A stretch of 64,000 nt of DNA from contig WPIO01000036.1 in assembly GCA_009760855.2 (NCBI GenBank), positions 1-64,000 on the forward strand, in the 5' to 3' direction. Under the pieces are notes generated by a model. That model was given only the letters and a program-made list of their open reading frames with translations. It searched no databases and had not been told where the DNA came from. The DNA is from Cristatella mucedo (taxonomy: Eukaryota > Bryozoa > Phylactolaemata > Cristatellidae). This document shows, one piece after another, positions 8,899 to 18,514 of this stretch. The position numbers and the translations under genes are program-made. Position 1 is the first letter of the stretch. The number at the start of each line of letters is the position of its first letter.

Positions 8899-9567
8899 AT
8901 GTCTTTGCAAGTTAAACCATTCAATTTTGGACAAAATGTGGACACTAGACATAAAAAACCATTACCTAAAGTTCCTATTAGAGCATTAGTTCTTGGACAA
9001 AGTGGAACAGGTAAATCACAGTTAGTAATGAATTGGATATTTTATGGAAACGTTAAATATGATACTTGTACTATTATTGCTTCAAGTTTAGATCAAAAGT
9101 TATATCGTGGTCTTATGTCAATGACTAGAGAGAAACCTGCATTTGTTTGGGTTAATGGAATTGATAATATGCCAGAAGTTGATTCATGTAAGAATTGTAA
9201 AAATGTTGTTGTACTAGATGACTTAATGACAGAAGATCAATCTAAGATATTAGATTATTTTACTAGAGGAAGACATAAAGGTTTGAAAATATTTTATCTT
9301 GCTCAAGGATTTACTAATATTCCTAGAAGAGAAATAAAAAATAATATGAATATGATAATAATCTTTAAACAGAATAATACTGATATAGAATACATTCGTG
9401 ATTCATATGTTGGTGATATTGATAAGAAGCAATTTAGAGAATGGGTAAATTCCTGTACAAGGAAAAGATATAGTTATTGTGTTATTGATCTAACTAAAAC
9501 TGAAGATGAAGGAAGATTTTGGTCAGTAGATTGTTCAGGTAAACAATTAATAACTATTTTTAATTGA
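8899..9567 (+). CDS. A32-like DNA-packaging ATPase
   Basis: An intact protein of 222 residues. The start at 8899 is chosen because it directly follows the viral start motif; an in-frame ATG at 8830 lies inside the divergent gene. Walker A is GQSGTGKS (residues 33-40), Walker B is VVVLDD (103-108), and a YLAQGF motif at about 133-138 fits sensor I. Size and motifs match the FtsK/HerA-type genome-packaging ATPase of Polintons, virophages and related viruses, which pumps DNA into the capsid. It is one of the few undamaged viral genes here. Confidence 0.88.
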   Translation: MSLQVKPFNFGQNVDTRHKKPLPKVPIRALVLGQSGTGKSQLVMNWIFYGNVKYDTCTIIASSLDQKLYRGLMSMTREKPAFVWVNGIDNMPEVDSCKNCKNVVVLDDLMTEDQSKILDYFTRGRHKGLKIFYLAQGFTNIPRREIKNNMNMIIIFKQNNTDIEYIRDSYVGDIDKKQFREWVNSCTRKRYSYCVIDLTKTEDEGRFWSVDCSGKQLITIFN

Positions 9568-9579
9568 ATATAGGAGAAA

Positions 9580-10581
9580 ATGATTAATGGTAAAATATAT
9601 GCGAGTAAGAACAGACCTTGCCGAGGAAGTGTTCAAGAAGCAATAGATTTAGAAAATAAACTTGTTAATTTAGAAAAATTACGTGTTGCTGAAATACTTG
9701 ATAATGCTCAAGAGATACAAAGAATTGAAGCAGAAATGCAAGCAAGAGATAGAGTTGAACATGAACTAAATGAACGTGCTTTAGAGAAATCAACTGATAA
9801 CTCTGGTAATATTGTTATTAGCAAATTAAAGAGAATTAGACCTTCACTTGCAGTTCAAATGGAAGAACAGGAACAAGCTAAAAGAATGTTAGAGTATACA
9901 GCACCAGTAGATATTTCTAATATAGTAAACAAAAAAGCTTTTGCTGCTATTGCTGATGGAAAACCTAAAAAAGCAGTAACTATTGCAAATCAAGCTAAGA
10001 CAAATGCTGCTAATCCAGAAATAAGAGAAGCAATTGATTCACTTCAAAAAAGGAATTGCAGAGCATCTTAATGTTAATCCTTCAACTGGTAAGAAACCTA
10101 GTAAAAGAATTAGAAAGCTAAAGTTGTTCAAGAACCAGTTGTTCAAACGGTTCAAGAACCACAATCTGAAACTGATATTTTAAAAGAAAAGAAACAACAC
10201 CTTCTTGATAAAATTAAAATTGGAGGATCAGTATCTAATACAGTAAGAAATGTTATAGAAAATATTAGAGTAGATGGTAAAGAATCATTTAATTCTGATG
10301 TCGAATTTTTACTTGCAGAACTACGTTCTACTGAGTCAAGAAAATCAACAGAAAATGTTATTTATAGTTATCTAACGCATACTGGAAAAGGAGTAGAGAT
10401 AGTTCCATTATTTGTAAAATCTGAAAAAGAAGTACTTGATAAACTTGATCTATGGTTAAGTGAACTTGCTGCTGGGAATAGAGGTGTGATACCTTCAGTA
10501 AGTGCAGCTGTTAATTATCTTGCTTCATCTCGAAAAACACCAAAAAAAATATGTTGCAAAGATAAAAAATCTTTTATTTAA
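9580..10581 (+). pseudogene. Virion-associated protein of unknown function, frameshifted
   Basis: It begins 12 bases after the ATPase. The first 160 codons form a helical, Glu/Arg/Ala-rich protein. At an A-run near 10047 the coding signal shifts frame, and again near 10115. It goes on to 10581, where a TATATAG motif for the next gene starts. The whole would be about 330 residues. The position between packaging ATPase and penton genes suggests a virion or assembly protein (inference). No family is recognised. Confidence 0.5.
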
Positions 10582-10590
10582 TATATAGAA

Positions 10591-11393
10591 ATGAGTGACT
10601 TGGCAAAAATTGCTAGTGATATATTAAAGAATCTTGAAAGTATTAGAAGAAGTAGTCAAGCAAGTAAAGATGGATATGTTTTCAATATAACTGGAACTAC
10701 TAATCCAATAAGAGCTAAGGTTAATACACCAATATTACTAAGAGGTAAAAACTTTAAGATCTGTTTTAAGAAATTTGCTGCAACTAACTCTATTAGAAAT
10801 ATAACTGAAACTAATAATGCATTTGTTTATAGAGTTAGTGGTGGTTCAGAACAAACTATTAAATTAAGTCCTGGAATATATGGTGGAACAACTGATGATA
10901 TAAATGTTGGAATTGCTGATACAATTAATAATTCAATTACACAATCTGGAGCAACAACTGATAAGTTTCAAATGGGACTTGATACTGCTACTTCAAAATC
11001 ATGGATTAAATTACCTGTTGGTTGGAGTTTTCTTGCAAGTAAATCTTCTATTTCTACTATATTAGGATTTACTGCTGCTGCTTATACAACTCTTTCATCT
11101 GCTGACTTTGCTAAAATGTATCCTGATATTACACCAGTTGTTTGTACACCTAATACTAAGGTTGATTCTGAGAATGAAGTGTATGTTAGTAATATTGATT
11201 TTGTAGTTGTAAATTTTAACATGGTTGCAAGTGGAACTAGTTAATGGTTTATGAACCAAAAACTATTGAGTATTATAATGTTGCTAATGATTCTATCTCT
11301 GATATAGTAATTACTATTACTGATCAAAACCAAAATCTAATAGATTTTAATTCTCAAAATATTACTGTTGCTATATATATTCTTGAAGTTTAA
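10591..11393 (+). pseudogene. Penton-like minor capsid protein 1
   Basis: A frame of 217 codons opens after a TATATAG motif. It shows the layout of Polinton-type penton proteins: an F-N-I-T-G strand, a long N-S-I-R-N-I-T-E-T-N-N motif, an L-S-P-G-I-Y-G-G turn and an I-L-G-F motif. Near 11240 the coding signal changes frame. The last 50 residues, with an ITDQNQNLIDF motif typical of the C-terminal strands, run to 11393. Penton proteins close the fivefold vertices of the capsid (family knowledge). The gene is followed after nine bases by a related gene. Confidence 0.6.
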
Positions 11394-11402
11394 TATAGAA
11401 AA

Positions 11403-12295
11403 ATGTCAATAAGATTAACTGGAACTAGTAGTTCAGAATCAAAAACATTATATCCACCAATTATGCTAGTATCTGATTCAAGTTATAATAAAATTGGATT
11501 ACGTCGAGTAGAATTTACTTATACTAATAAAGTAGTATTAAATATACTTAAAGATGTAAATGATAAACTTTGGTTTAAGTGGACAATGACATATGTATCA
11601 CCTGCTTATATCACAATTGCTCCTGGTTATTATGATTCAAATAAAATAACAGCAGCTCTAAATAGAGGACTATCAGAACCTCAAGTAAAAACTATTGTTG
11701 GTCCAAACGGATTAACTTCAACAACGGTTAGTGCTTTTTACAACTAAAAGAAATAGCACAGGTATAAAATTTAGTGTTGATACAGATGATAGAATATTAA
11801 TGCAAATAGTTGGTGATTTCGTTGTTCTACTTGGAAGTAATTCTAATGTTGCTGTAAATTCAATTGGTGATACTCTTGGATTTAATTCAAATCAACAAGG
11901 AACATTTGATTCTGCTATTTTAGGTGGAACACCAAATGAAGCAATAAAGAAAGCGATGTACTTTGCAGGAATCTTTAAAGCATGGAATAAAATGTTATTA
12001 CCAGACAATAAGGGAATAAGAGGGATAAGTGTTGACTGTGATTTAGTTGATCCTTTTAAGAATTATGTAGAAAGAAAAAAGGATTCTTGGAGCAATGCAA
12101 TTATTTATATATTATAGATATTGATGATATTAGTCAGGTGAAAAGGTTGATCTACATATTCCTAATGTATTATATTTATCAACACGTGGTGATGTAGATG
12201 GAATAAGTAGTTTTAAGATAAGTTTAACAGATCAAAATGGAAATCCTGTTTCAATTATAACTGATATAGTTGCAACAATAGAAATTTCAAAGTAA
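11403..12295 (+). pseudogene. Penton-like minor capsid protein 2
   Basis: It is built like the gene before it: an I-A-P-G-Y-Y turn, an L-G-F motif and a C-terminal LTDQNGNPVSI strand. The coding signal is split over three frames, with changes near 11735 and 12120, for a total of about 297 codons. Two adjacent penton-like genes suggest either two different vertex proteins or a penton plus a spike base (inference). The spacing to the next gene is short. Confidence 0.55.
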
Positions 12296-12335
12296 TATAG
12301 AGCAATGGAGTAATATAACAGAGTAATATAAAGCT

Positions 12336-12930
12336 ATGCAAGAGTTGGACATCAAAGAATACATGGAGGTAAATATCATGGATCTGGAGTAAAATTTGAT
12401 AATGCTCTTGATATCTTTAATAAAGTTTTAGGTACTACAGGTAAAGCTGTTGATGCAGGATTAACGATTGCAAATAAAGGTATTGAAATGCATCAAGCAA
12501 AAAAGCTTACTGAACTTCAAACTAAAAAAGAAAAGATAGATCAAGATTATGCTGTTAAACGTAGAGAGATGAATGATAAACTTGAAGAAGAAAAGAGAAA
12601 GAAAGAACTTGAATATGAGCTTGAAAAGAAAAGAAAGACGAAGAATATGACAGAAAGATGAAAGAGATGGATCTTAAATTAAAAGAAGTTATGCTTGAAA
12701 AGGTTACTAAGAATAAATCTAAAAAAAGTAGAAAGGCAAAGATAGAAGAGGAAGATCCAGAAGTAGAAGACTATTCAGAGACTCTTAAAGAAAATGATCC
12801 TAAAGCATATAAAGAAATAGAGAAAGTAATTAATGATAAAGCTGTTGTTCCTTATGTTAATCCTAGAATTGATACTTATGGAGGGAAAATAAAGAGAAAA
12901 TTAGGTGCTGGTTTATATATTCAGAAATAA
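12336..12930 (+). pseudogene. Coiled-coil minor virion protein, frameshifted
   Basis: After an early frame change (near 12350-12380) a Gly/His-rich head (GGKYHGSG) is followed by a long Glu/Lys-rich coiled coil. A second change near 12640 leads into the last 90 codons, with an acidic block and a short C-terminal GGKIKRKLGAGLY tail. Its place between penton and major capsid genes suggests an internal capsid or scaffold protein (inference). No family is recognised. Confidence 0.5.
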
Positions 12931-12957
12931 AATTTTAGTTTTTTATATAGAGAAGAA

Positions 12958-14538
12958 ATGGCAAGTGTAGATATTAGTCGTATAATTGAACTTGGAGATC
13001 CTGAGTTTCCTGAATATAAACTTGGAGATTATCAATTTAGAGAGTTTTATCAAGTTAATGGAAACGAGACTGATAATGTTACTAGTAAATTAGTTAGTTG
13101 TATTATTCCTGGTGAACAACAAACGTGCTATGTTCTATCTGATAGTTATCTTTTACTTGAAGGTCAAATACAAGTCCAAACTGCAGCTGGTGGAGCTTTT
13201 GCTACTCCTCATAAAAATCTTGCATTCAGTCTTGTTAATAATGCTGGTGCATGGATGTTTAGTAGTATGAGAGTTAGACTTGGCACTGAAGAGATTGAAA
13301 GCCTCCTACTATAGGAAGGAGTTGGGAGTGCTTCAACATTAATGGGTCTTCTATGTTATCCGAATGAATATAACAGAACTGAAGGTCCTGCTACTGGATG
13401 GAGGAAAAATGAAGCAAGTGGAATTGACGATTTAGCTGGAGGTCTTACTTCTTATGTTAGCCCTACTGCTGCTACTAGAGCTAGTGCTTCAAACACCGGA
13501 TATGTAGTTAGAAGAGGAAATATAAATAACACTATTGATGAGGTTGGAAATTTCTGTATGACTTTGCCTCTAGCAAGAATCTCTGGTTTTTGTGCTGATA
13601 TGAATAAAATTCTTTATAATATCCCATTTACACTTGAAATGAATCGTGTTGGTGGATTTGATAGAGATATTATTTTGACTGGAACAAGTGGAACTGCAAA
13701 TGATCAAATTAACGCAGTGGCTACGAATGGAACTGGTTCTGTTGCTATTGCTAATGGACAAGATGTTTATACTGCTTTCAGAACTGCAATGTCAAAAATG
13801 AGACTTGTTGTGGCATGTGTAACGCTAAAAGAAAGTATTCAAAGAGCACTTGCAGATATTTCAAGTGAGAAATCAAAGAAAATTAGACTAAATTACAGAG
13901 TTAGACGATATGAAAACGTTACTGTAAATACCTTCAACCAAAATCTTAGATTTGTTAAAACTCTATCAGTTCAAAATACAATTGATAAAGTTAGGTGGTT
14001 GATCGTTGCAGCACAAAATGCTGATAAATACGATAGTTACACTGGTAACCCCTGTACTTACAATCATTGTGATATTAAAAGTGTTTCAGTTCTTGCTAAT
14101 GAATCTAAACAATATCCTGCAGTTCTAAGATCTAGTGACCCTAAAAAAGGTAAGCATGCACCAGCCTATATGGATTTCACGACTTTCAGAAAACAACATT
14201 TTGGTATGAATGAGCTTGTTAATCCAACTGGTGTTTCTTTCTCAGAATGGATGACACTTTATCCTATTCATGTTGTAGACTTGCAATATAATGATGAACC
14301 TCTTTGAGTTACTTCTAGACTTGATGTAACTGTTGAATTCAATAGTGCTGTGCCTGCTGGAACCTCATTGATAGTCCATTATTTGACTATTTGCGAGAAT
14401 AATGCTGACCTAACTTCTAAAGGAAGTGGTGCTAATTTCACTTATAGCAAGGGTAATATGGTATATGATGTTAAAGATTTTAATACAATTATAATAATAA
14501 AATATAATGCAAAAAACGAATTTTATTCAAGGGTCTGA
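12958..14538 (+). pseudogene. Major capsid protein (double jelly-roll type), two nonsense codons
   Basis: A single reading frame from a TATATAG-linked ATG is interrupted only by TAG at 13312-13314 and TGA at 14305-14307. Its length of about 525 codons, its place after the ATPase and penton genes, and C-terminal motifs (YDSYTGNPCTYNHCDIKSV, YPIHVVDLQYNDEPL) fit the major capsid protein of Polinton-type viruses. In copy B the second stop position is a sense codon (Arg), so the TGA is a mutation. The original stop codon also seems lost, because the frame runs 32 bases into the nuclease gene. Confidence 0.65.
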
Positions 14539-15335
14539 TGAATGGAAGAAGGATATGAGTCTTAATATCGGAGGATCAGAAGTGTTTTCAGTTTTAGGAA
14601 ATGATATGGTTTTTGGTAATCAAACTGATTGTGATATTGAATTAATTGCTAATGGAAAACTAAAAAAATGTATTGCTAATAGCCAGCCAATGCGTTTTGC
14701 ACAAATTATATTTGGTAAAGTATTTGAATCAATCGCTGCAAAATATTTAGAAATGAAATTAGATAGAACTATTGAGAATTCAAATGAATGTTTCACTAGT
14801 GATGGAGTTTATCGCTATTCTCCAGATGGCATTATAGATGAAGATACATTAATTGAGATAAAGTGTTTATGGTCTAGAAGTATAGTAGAAGATTTTATTC
14901 CAAAACAATATCTGGCTCAGTGTTTATTAGGACTTCATGTTTTAAAACTAAGTAGATGTTTTTATTGTGAATTTAAAGTATTTGTACCTGGATTAGATTG
15001 TGATGATAAGCCTAAAGATGTTGTGGGTACTGGAACAGTAAGGATTCCAGCAATTTATGATTTTGATTTCCTAATAGAGAACCACTTTTTATGTATTTAC
15101 TTAAAGATGAGAAATATTATGATTCTGAATTTAATATAATAAGTGATTATGGTCGTTTTAACAATAAAAAACTTTTGGTTATGATATAAAACATTATATA
15201 AAAAAAGTAGAAATACAAGTTGTTGAAGAAGATTTTGGAAGATTTGGAAGAATAGTACCAATAGTAAAACAAATATTAGATGGAAGCAAAATATTAATCA
15301 ATGAATATATAGAAAATGTCAAAGTTTCACAGTAA
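14507..15335 (+). pseudogene. YqaJ-type viral recombinase nuclease
   Basis: The first 190 residues carry the lambda-exonuclease/YqaJ fold signature: FIQGSDEW near the N-terminus, FGKVFES with a conserved Glu at about 74, SPDG with Asp 107, and LIEIKC with Glu 117 and Lys 119. These enzymes trim 5' ends to feed single-strand annealing during viral replication (family knowledge). Near 15083 the frame changes. The C-terminal part then runs to 15335, as comparison with copy B (28398-29222) shows. The last codons contain a TATATAGAAAATG motif, which in copy B starts the fibre gene. Confidence 0.72.
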
Positions 15336-15369
15336 TTATTTTAAACACTTAAAAAGTATTATGTAATAA

Positions 15370-15885
15370 ATGAATCAAGAAGAGGCTACTGCTTTTAGAG
15401 ATAGAGTAATGCAATTGTGAGCATATAATGCTTTTACTGGTAAATTTACCTGGAGAGTTGATGGAGGAGGAAAAGCAAGAGCTGGACAAAAAGCTGGTTC
15501 AATAAGACCAGATGGATATAGACAAATATCAATTGATGGTAAGTTGTATCTTTGTCATAGACTTGCATTTTTAATAATAAAAGATAGATTTCCACTTAAT
15601 GAAATACATCACATCGATAACAGTAAATTAAATAATAGTTTTTATAATTTGAGAGAAGCAACACATTATCAGAATGCTAGAAATATACCAAAAAGAAAAG
15701 GATCGTCATCAAAGTTTATTGGTGTTTATTGGCATATTCGATATAATAAATGGCATGCTAAAATTCAGATAGATGCAAAGAGTAAACACTTGGGTTATTT
15801 TGATAACGAGGATGATGCAGCTGAAGCATATGATTTATCTGCAATCAAACACAATATTACTTTTGCAAAACTTAATTTTAAATAA
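15370..15885 (+). pseudogene. HNH-AP2 endonuclease with one nonsense codon (copy 2)
   Basis: The frame from ATG 15370 is complete except for TGA at 15418-15420 (codon 17). It has the AYNAFTGKFTW head, the HNH core (CHRLAFL, IHHIDNSKLNNS, NLREAT) and a C-terminal AP2 DNA-binding domain (IGVYWHIRYNKWHAKI, GYFDNEDDAAEAYD). It sits between the nuclease and fibre genes, a junction that is only base pairs wide in copy B, so it appears to be an inserted homing-type gene. It is a paralogue of 5742-6286. Confidence 0.75.
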
Positions 15886-15931
15886 TACTTAGATGAGAAT
15901 AACAAAATTTTTAGATATTCTTATATAGAAA

Positions 15932-16790
15932 ATGTCTAAAATTCGTGAAGAAGATTATGTTTCAAAAGTTAATGGGATGTTGCTTTCAGATTTGAATGCA
16001 AATAATGTAAGAATTTCAAATTTATCTGAGCCGATCAATGATTCTGATGCTGTTTCAAAGTCTTATGCAGATTCTAAATTCATTGTTAATTCAGGTTCTG
16101 TGATAAATATGTCTGGTAAGACAATTACTAATTTAACACCTGGTGTTAATCCTACAGATGCTGTTAATGTTAGTCAAATAAATAATTATGATAAAAAGCT
16201 GGTGATACAATGGTTGGTGATTTAAACATATATAGAAAAGCCATAACATCTTCTTATTCAGGTAATAATAATCCAGTAGTTTTGAAAGATGATTTTTGTG
16301 TTACATACGGTGGCCTAAACAGGGATGTTTTACTTAAAGAATTTCCTTCAACAACAAATATTGATATGGGTGGATATTCAATAACTAATGCTGCAAATCC
16401 TGTTAATCCTTCTGATGTAGCAACTAAATCTTATGTAGATAAAACAGTTAAAAAATCACAGAAGTATTAGCCTTATCAATGGATCTCAATGCAAAGAACT
16501 CAATACTAAATATATCAACACCTTATTCATGGACAAACAAAACTTCACCACCTATAATGATATTAAATGTTATGGTTGTTGGAGCATCTAATTGTATGTT
16601 TATAAAACCTAATACTGATAAAACTGCAGTATCTGGAGATGTAAGAGCAATAAATACTTCTCCAACAGGTGTGGATTTAAAGTATTATGTTTATTTTACA
16701 AGATTACCGACAGAGTATTACTTTATTGATACAACTAGAAAAATAAGAGTAAACATCTTGGTCAGTTATGTACCCACCTGGATAGTATAA
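15932..16790 (+). pseudogene. Fibre-like protein, copy 4 (frameshifted)
   Basis: After a TATATAG motif the gene codes for shaft units (LNANNVRISNLSEPINDSDA, ISGKTITNL-like, MGGYSITNAANPVNPSDVAT). Frame changes lie near 16200 and 16470. The C-terminal part (16479-16790) is a beta-rich head. The whole is about 285 codons. The 3' end overlaps the 3' end of the minus-strand zinc-finger gene. Copy B has the orthologous gene at 27552-28414. Confidence 0.6.
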
Positions 16791-17201
16791 ATGATATATT
16801 AAAACTATTAACTCTTTTAGCTTTGTTACTTTACTTTGACCTTTAAGAATAGGGAATAGTTTTGATATAGAACAAATAGCTTCATGGTCTAAACAATCAT
16901 GTAATAAAGTAGAGCAACTTTGTTTTTTTAAGTGTTTCTTAACTAATGAATATAATTTAGTTGGTCTCTCTTTCTTAAATGAGTTAGTATTTATGTTACA
17001 ATAAGAACAAATTATAATTTCATCATTGCGCATAAGGCTAGAATCAAATTCTGTTTCATTCATATCTTTATCACATATATCACAACGTATTTCATATTTT
17101 ATTTTTGGTCTCTTTATTTCTTGATGACAGTAAGGATGTTTTCCTTCTAGATAATCAGTTTCATTAAATGTATTCAAACATGTTTCACAAAATATTTCCA
17201 T
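16704..17201 (-). CDS. Viral zinc-finger protein (copy A)
   Basis: An intact frame of 165 codons. The first 75 residues hold two Cys-rich knuckles (FCETC ... YCHQ; IRCDICDKD ... ICSYCN) consistent with two zinc sites. The rest is helical with a hydrophobic C-terminus. The family is unknown; DNA or protein binding is inferred. Its ATG faces the integrase ATG at 17212 across ten bases. The orthologue in copy B (27129-27578) is shorter, which suggests that the last 20 codons here are an extension after loss of the original stop. Confidence 0.6.
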   Translation of the reverse strand: MEIFCETCLNTFNETDYLEGKHPYCHQEIKRPKIKYEIRCDICDKDMNETEFDSSLMRNDEIIICSYCNINTNSFKKERPTKLYSLVKKHLKKQSCSTLLHDCLDHEAICSISKLFPILKGQSKVTKLKELIVLIYHLYYPGGYITDQDVYSYFSSCINKVILCR

Positions 17202-17211
17202 TCTCTATAGA
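17202..17211. promoter_or_regulatory. 10-bp spacer between zinc-finger and integrase genes
   Basis: The bases TTCTCTATAGA separate, or border, the divergent ATGs at 17201 (minus) and 17212 (plus). Copy B has the same arrangement in nine bases (27120-27128, TCTATAGAA), so the compact divergent start is conserved between the two viral copies. Confidence 0.55.
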
Positions 17212-17430
17212 ATGTCGTTTTTAACTCTAAATGAAAGAAAAAAAAAGGTAAATTCAATCCTGACTCAGATATAAGTCAAGTATTCAAACCAAGACCTAAG
17301 AAAATTCCACAAAGTTTCTTTAATATTGTTGAGCCTAATGAAAATCATCAAGCAGACATTTTATACATGCCTAATATGATGCCGTATTTGATTATACTTG
17401 GTATTTGCATATTTGATTCGAAGGTCTGAC
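17212..17430 (+). pseudogene. Integrase fragment (copy A)
   Basis: The sequence from ATG 17212 matches the head of the integrase in copy B, with frame changes at the A-run near 17245. It reaches the first catalytic Asp in HQADILYMPN and then loses homology at about 17385. The rest of the retroviral-type (rve) core is missing. The break marks where the viral sequence of copy A ends in this direction. Confidence 0.6.
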
Positions 17431-17441
17431 ATTGTCCTATA

Positions 17442-17465
17442 TTAATAAAAATCGTTTTATTAATC
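17442..17465. repeat. Perfect 10-bp stem inverted repeat
   Basis: ATTAATAAAA (17442-17451) and TTTTATTAAT (17456-17465) pair around a 4-base loop. It lies just beyond the end of viral copy A. It could be a remnant of a transposon end or a hairpin; nothing decides between these. Confidence 0.5.
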
Positions 17466-17545
17466 GTATTACGTCATGTACTAAATTTAGACCGTTGTGA
17501 AATTACTGATATATCACGTGAGTAGGAGTTATCTTCCTTTCAAAA

Positions 17546-18317
17546 ATGGCGTCATGTGATGAGATTATTTTCGATTACGATAGCGATGACTCGTTTGATG
17601 TGAACGAGTATAGTATTGAAATTCCAGACATGGAATTTTTCTCTGAGGAGAAGTTAGAGTTGATGGAAATGCTTGACTCGGTAAGTGAAATAAGATCATT
17701 CATTACTGAGTCAATTGCGTTAGCCGTCAATACTAGTTCAAGTCGACACCAAGAGGGTGACTTGTTCGACCGTCTATCCTTGTCAATCTCTCCTAGTGCA
17801 AGTCGATGCCCAGAGGGTGACTTGTACGATTATCTTTACTTACCATTCTCGCCTAGTGCAAGTCGATGCCTAAATGGTGACTTGTTCGACCGTCTATCCT
17901 GCATCTTTCTTGTGAGTTCGTGTCGATGCCCAGAGGGTGACACGGCTCGGGGATGAATGTTTATAACAACTAATAGCTTAGTAAATCTTAGTAAATCTTA
18001 GTGCAAGTCTATACCTAAATGGTGACTTGTTCGATCGTCTATCCTTACCATTCTTGTTTAGTACAAGTCGATGCCTAAATGGTGACTTGTACGATCATCT
18101 ATCCTTGTCAATCTTATTTAGTTCAAGTCGATACCCAGAGGGTGACTTGTTCTATCATCTATCCTATATCTTTCTTGGTAGCTCGTGTCGATGCCCAGTA
18201 GGTGACACAGCTCGGGGTTTGGTGTTTTTGTTATTTAATAAAGTATTTGTCAAATGCATGACAAGTATTTTAGAATATAAAGATGAATCAATACTTGGAA
18301 GCGTAAGTATAAGGTAA
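17546..18317 (+). CDS. Repeat-encoded acidic protein, unknown
   Basis: A frame of 136 codons starts at 17546 in a good start context (AAAATGG). It has an acidic head (DYDSDDSFDVNEY), then four 20-residue repeats of the type S-x-S-R-C-P-E-G-D-L-F-D-R-L, and ends at 17956. A second open frame (18027-18317) holds four more repeats of the same kind in another frame, followed by AGGTAAGTAT, which looks like a splice donor (18313-18322). Base composition is less AT-rich than in the virus. It may be an exon of a host gene or part of another transposon; the family is unknown. Confidence 0.4.
17731..18224 (+). repeat. Two-level 60-bp tandem repeat
   Basis: Units of 60 bp start at about 17731, 17791, 17851, 17911 and again at 18000, 18060, 18120, 18180. 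Each has the core AAGTCGATGCCCAGAGGGTG. In each block the fourth unit ends in the same variant, GGTGACACGGCTCGGGG or a near match. So a four-unit block of about 225 bp was itself duplicated, with a 269-bp offset. Confidence 0.85.
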
Positions 18318-18514
18318 GTATTGCGGCGCACAGGGAGAGGGGGTAAGCAAGAGGAGGGAAGAGTTCAATTGCAATGAGCCTAATTTCAAGTACCAGATTT
18401 GAATAGGTCAGCTAGCCGGATAACTTATTGGACCAATAGTTAACTTATTGGACCAATAACGCGCTTGCCTCCAGACGCGAAGAGCACGAGATCGAAAAAA
18501 CAGATTCAATATTT

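Larger units (their letters stand above)
1..17430. mobile_element. Endogenous Polinton/adintovirus-like element, copy A
   Basis: This is an integrated DNA virus of the Polinton/Maverick class. Seen: strongly AT-rich DNA, tightly packed genes on both strands, and the hallmark set of A32-type ATPase, adenain-like protease, capsid and penton-like proteins, YqaJ nuclease and the start of a retroviral-type integrase. The left end lies outside the window. On the right, coding homology stops inside the integrase at about 17,400. No terminal inverted repeat can be seen because the left end is missing. No DNA polymerase B, normal for this class, is present in the window. Many genes carry frameshifts or stops, so this copy is no longer functional as it stands. 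Confidence 0.85.

Noticed and set aside
8611-8952. Longer protein starting at 8952 for the zinc-ribbon gene, and at 8830 for the ATPase.
   Set aside because: Those starts lie inside the opposite gene and lack the start motif; starts at 8877 and 8899 flank the conserved-type divergent spacer.
6736-15885. Alternative genetic code or programmed read-through to explain in-frame stops in viral genes.
   Set aside because: All three stop codons appear in frame at unrelated places, many frameshifts accompany them, and copy B has a sense codon at the capsid TGA site. Decay is simpler.
17731-18224. CRISPR-like array of 60-bp repeats.
   Set aside because: The units are contiguous with no unique spacers, are degenerate and coding, and lie in an animal genome.
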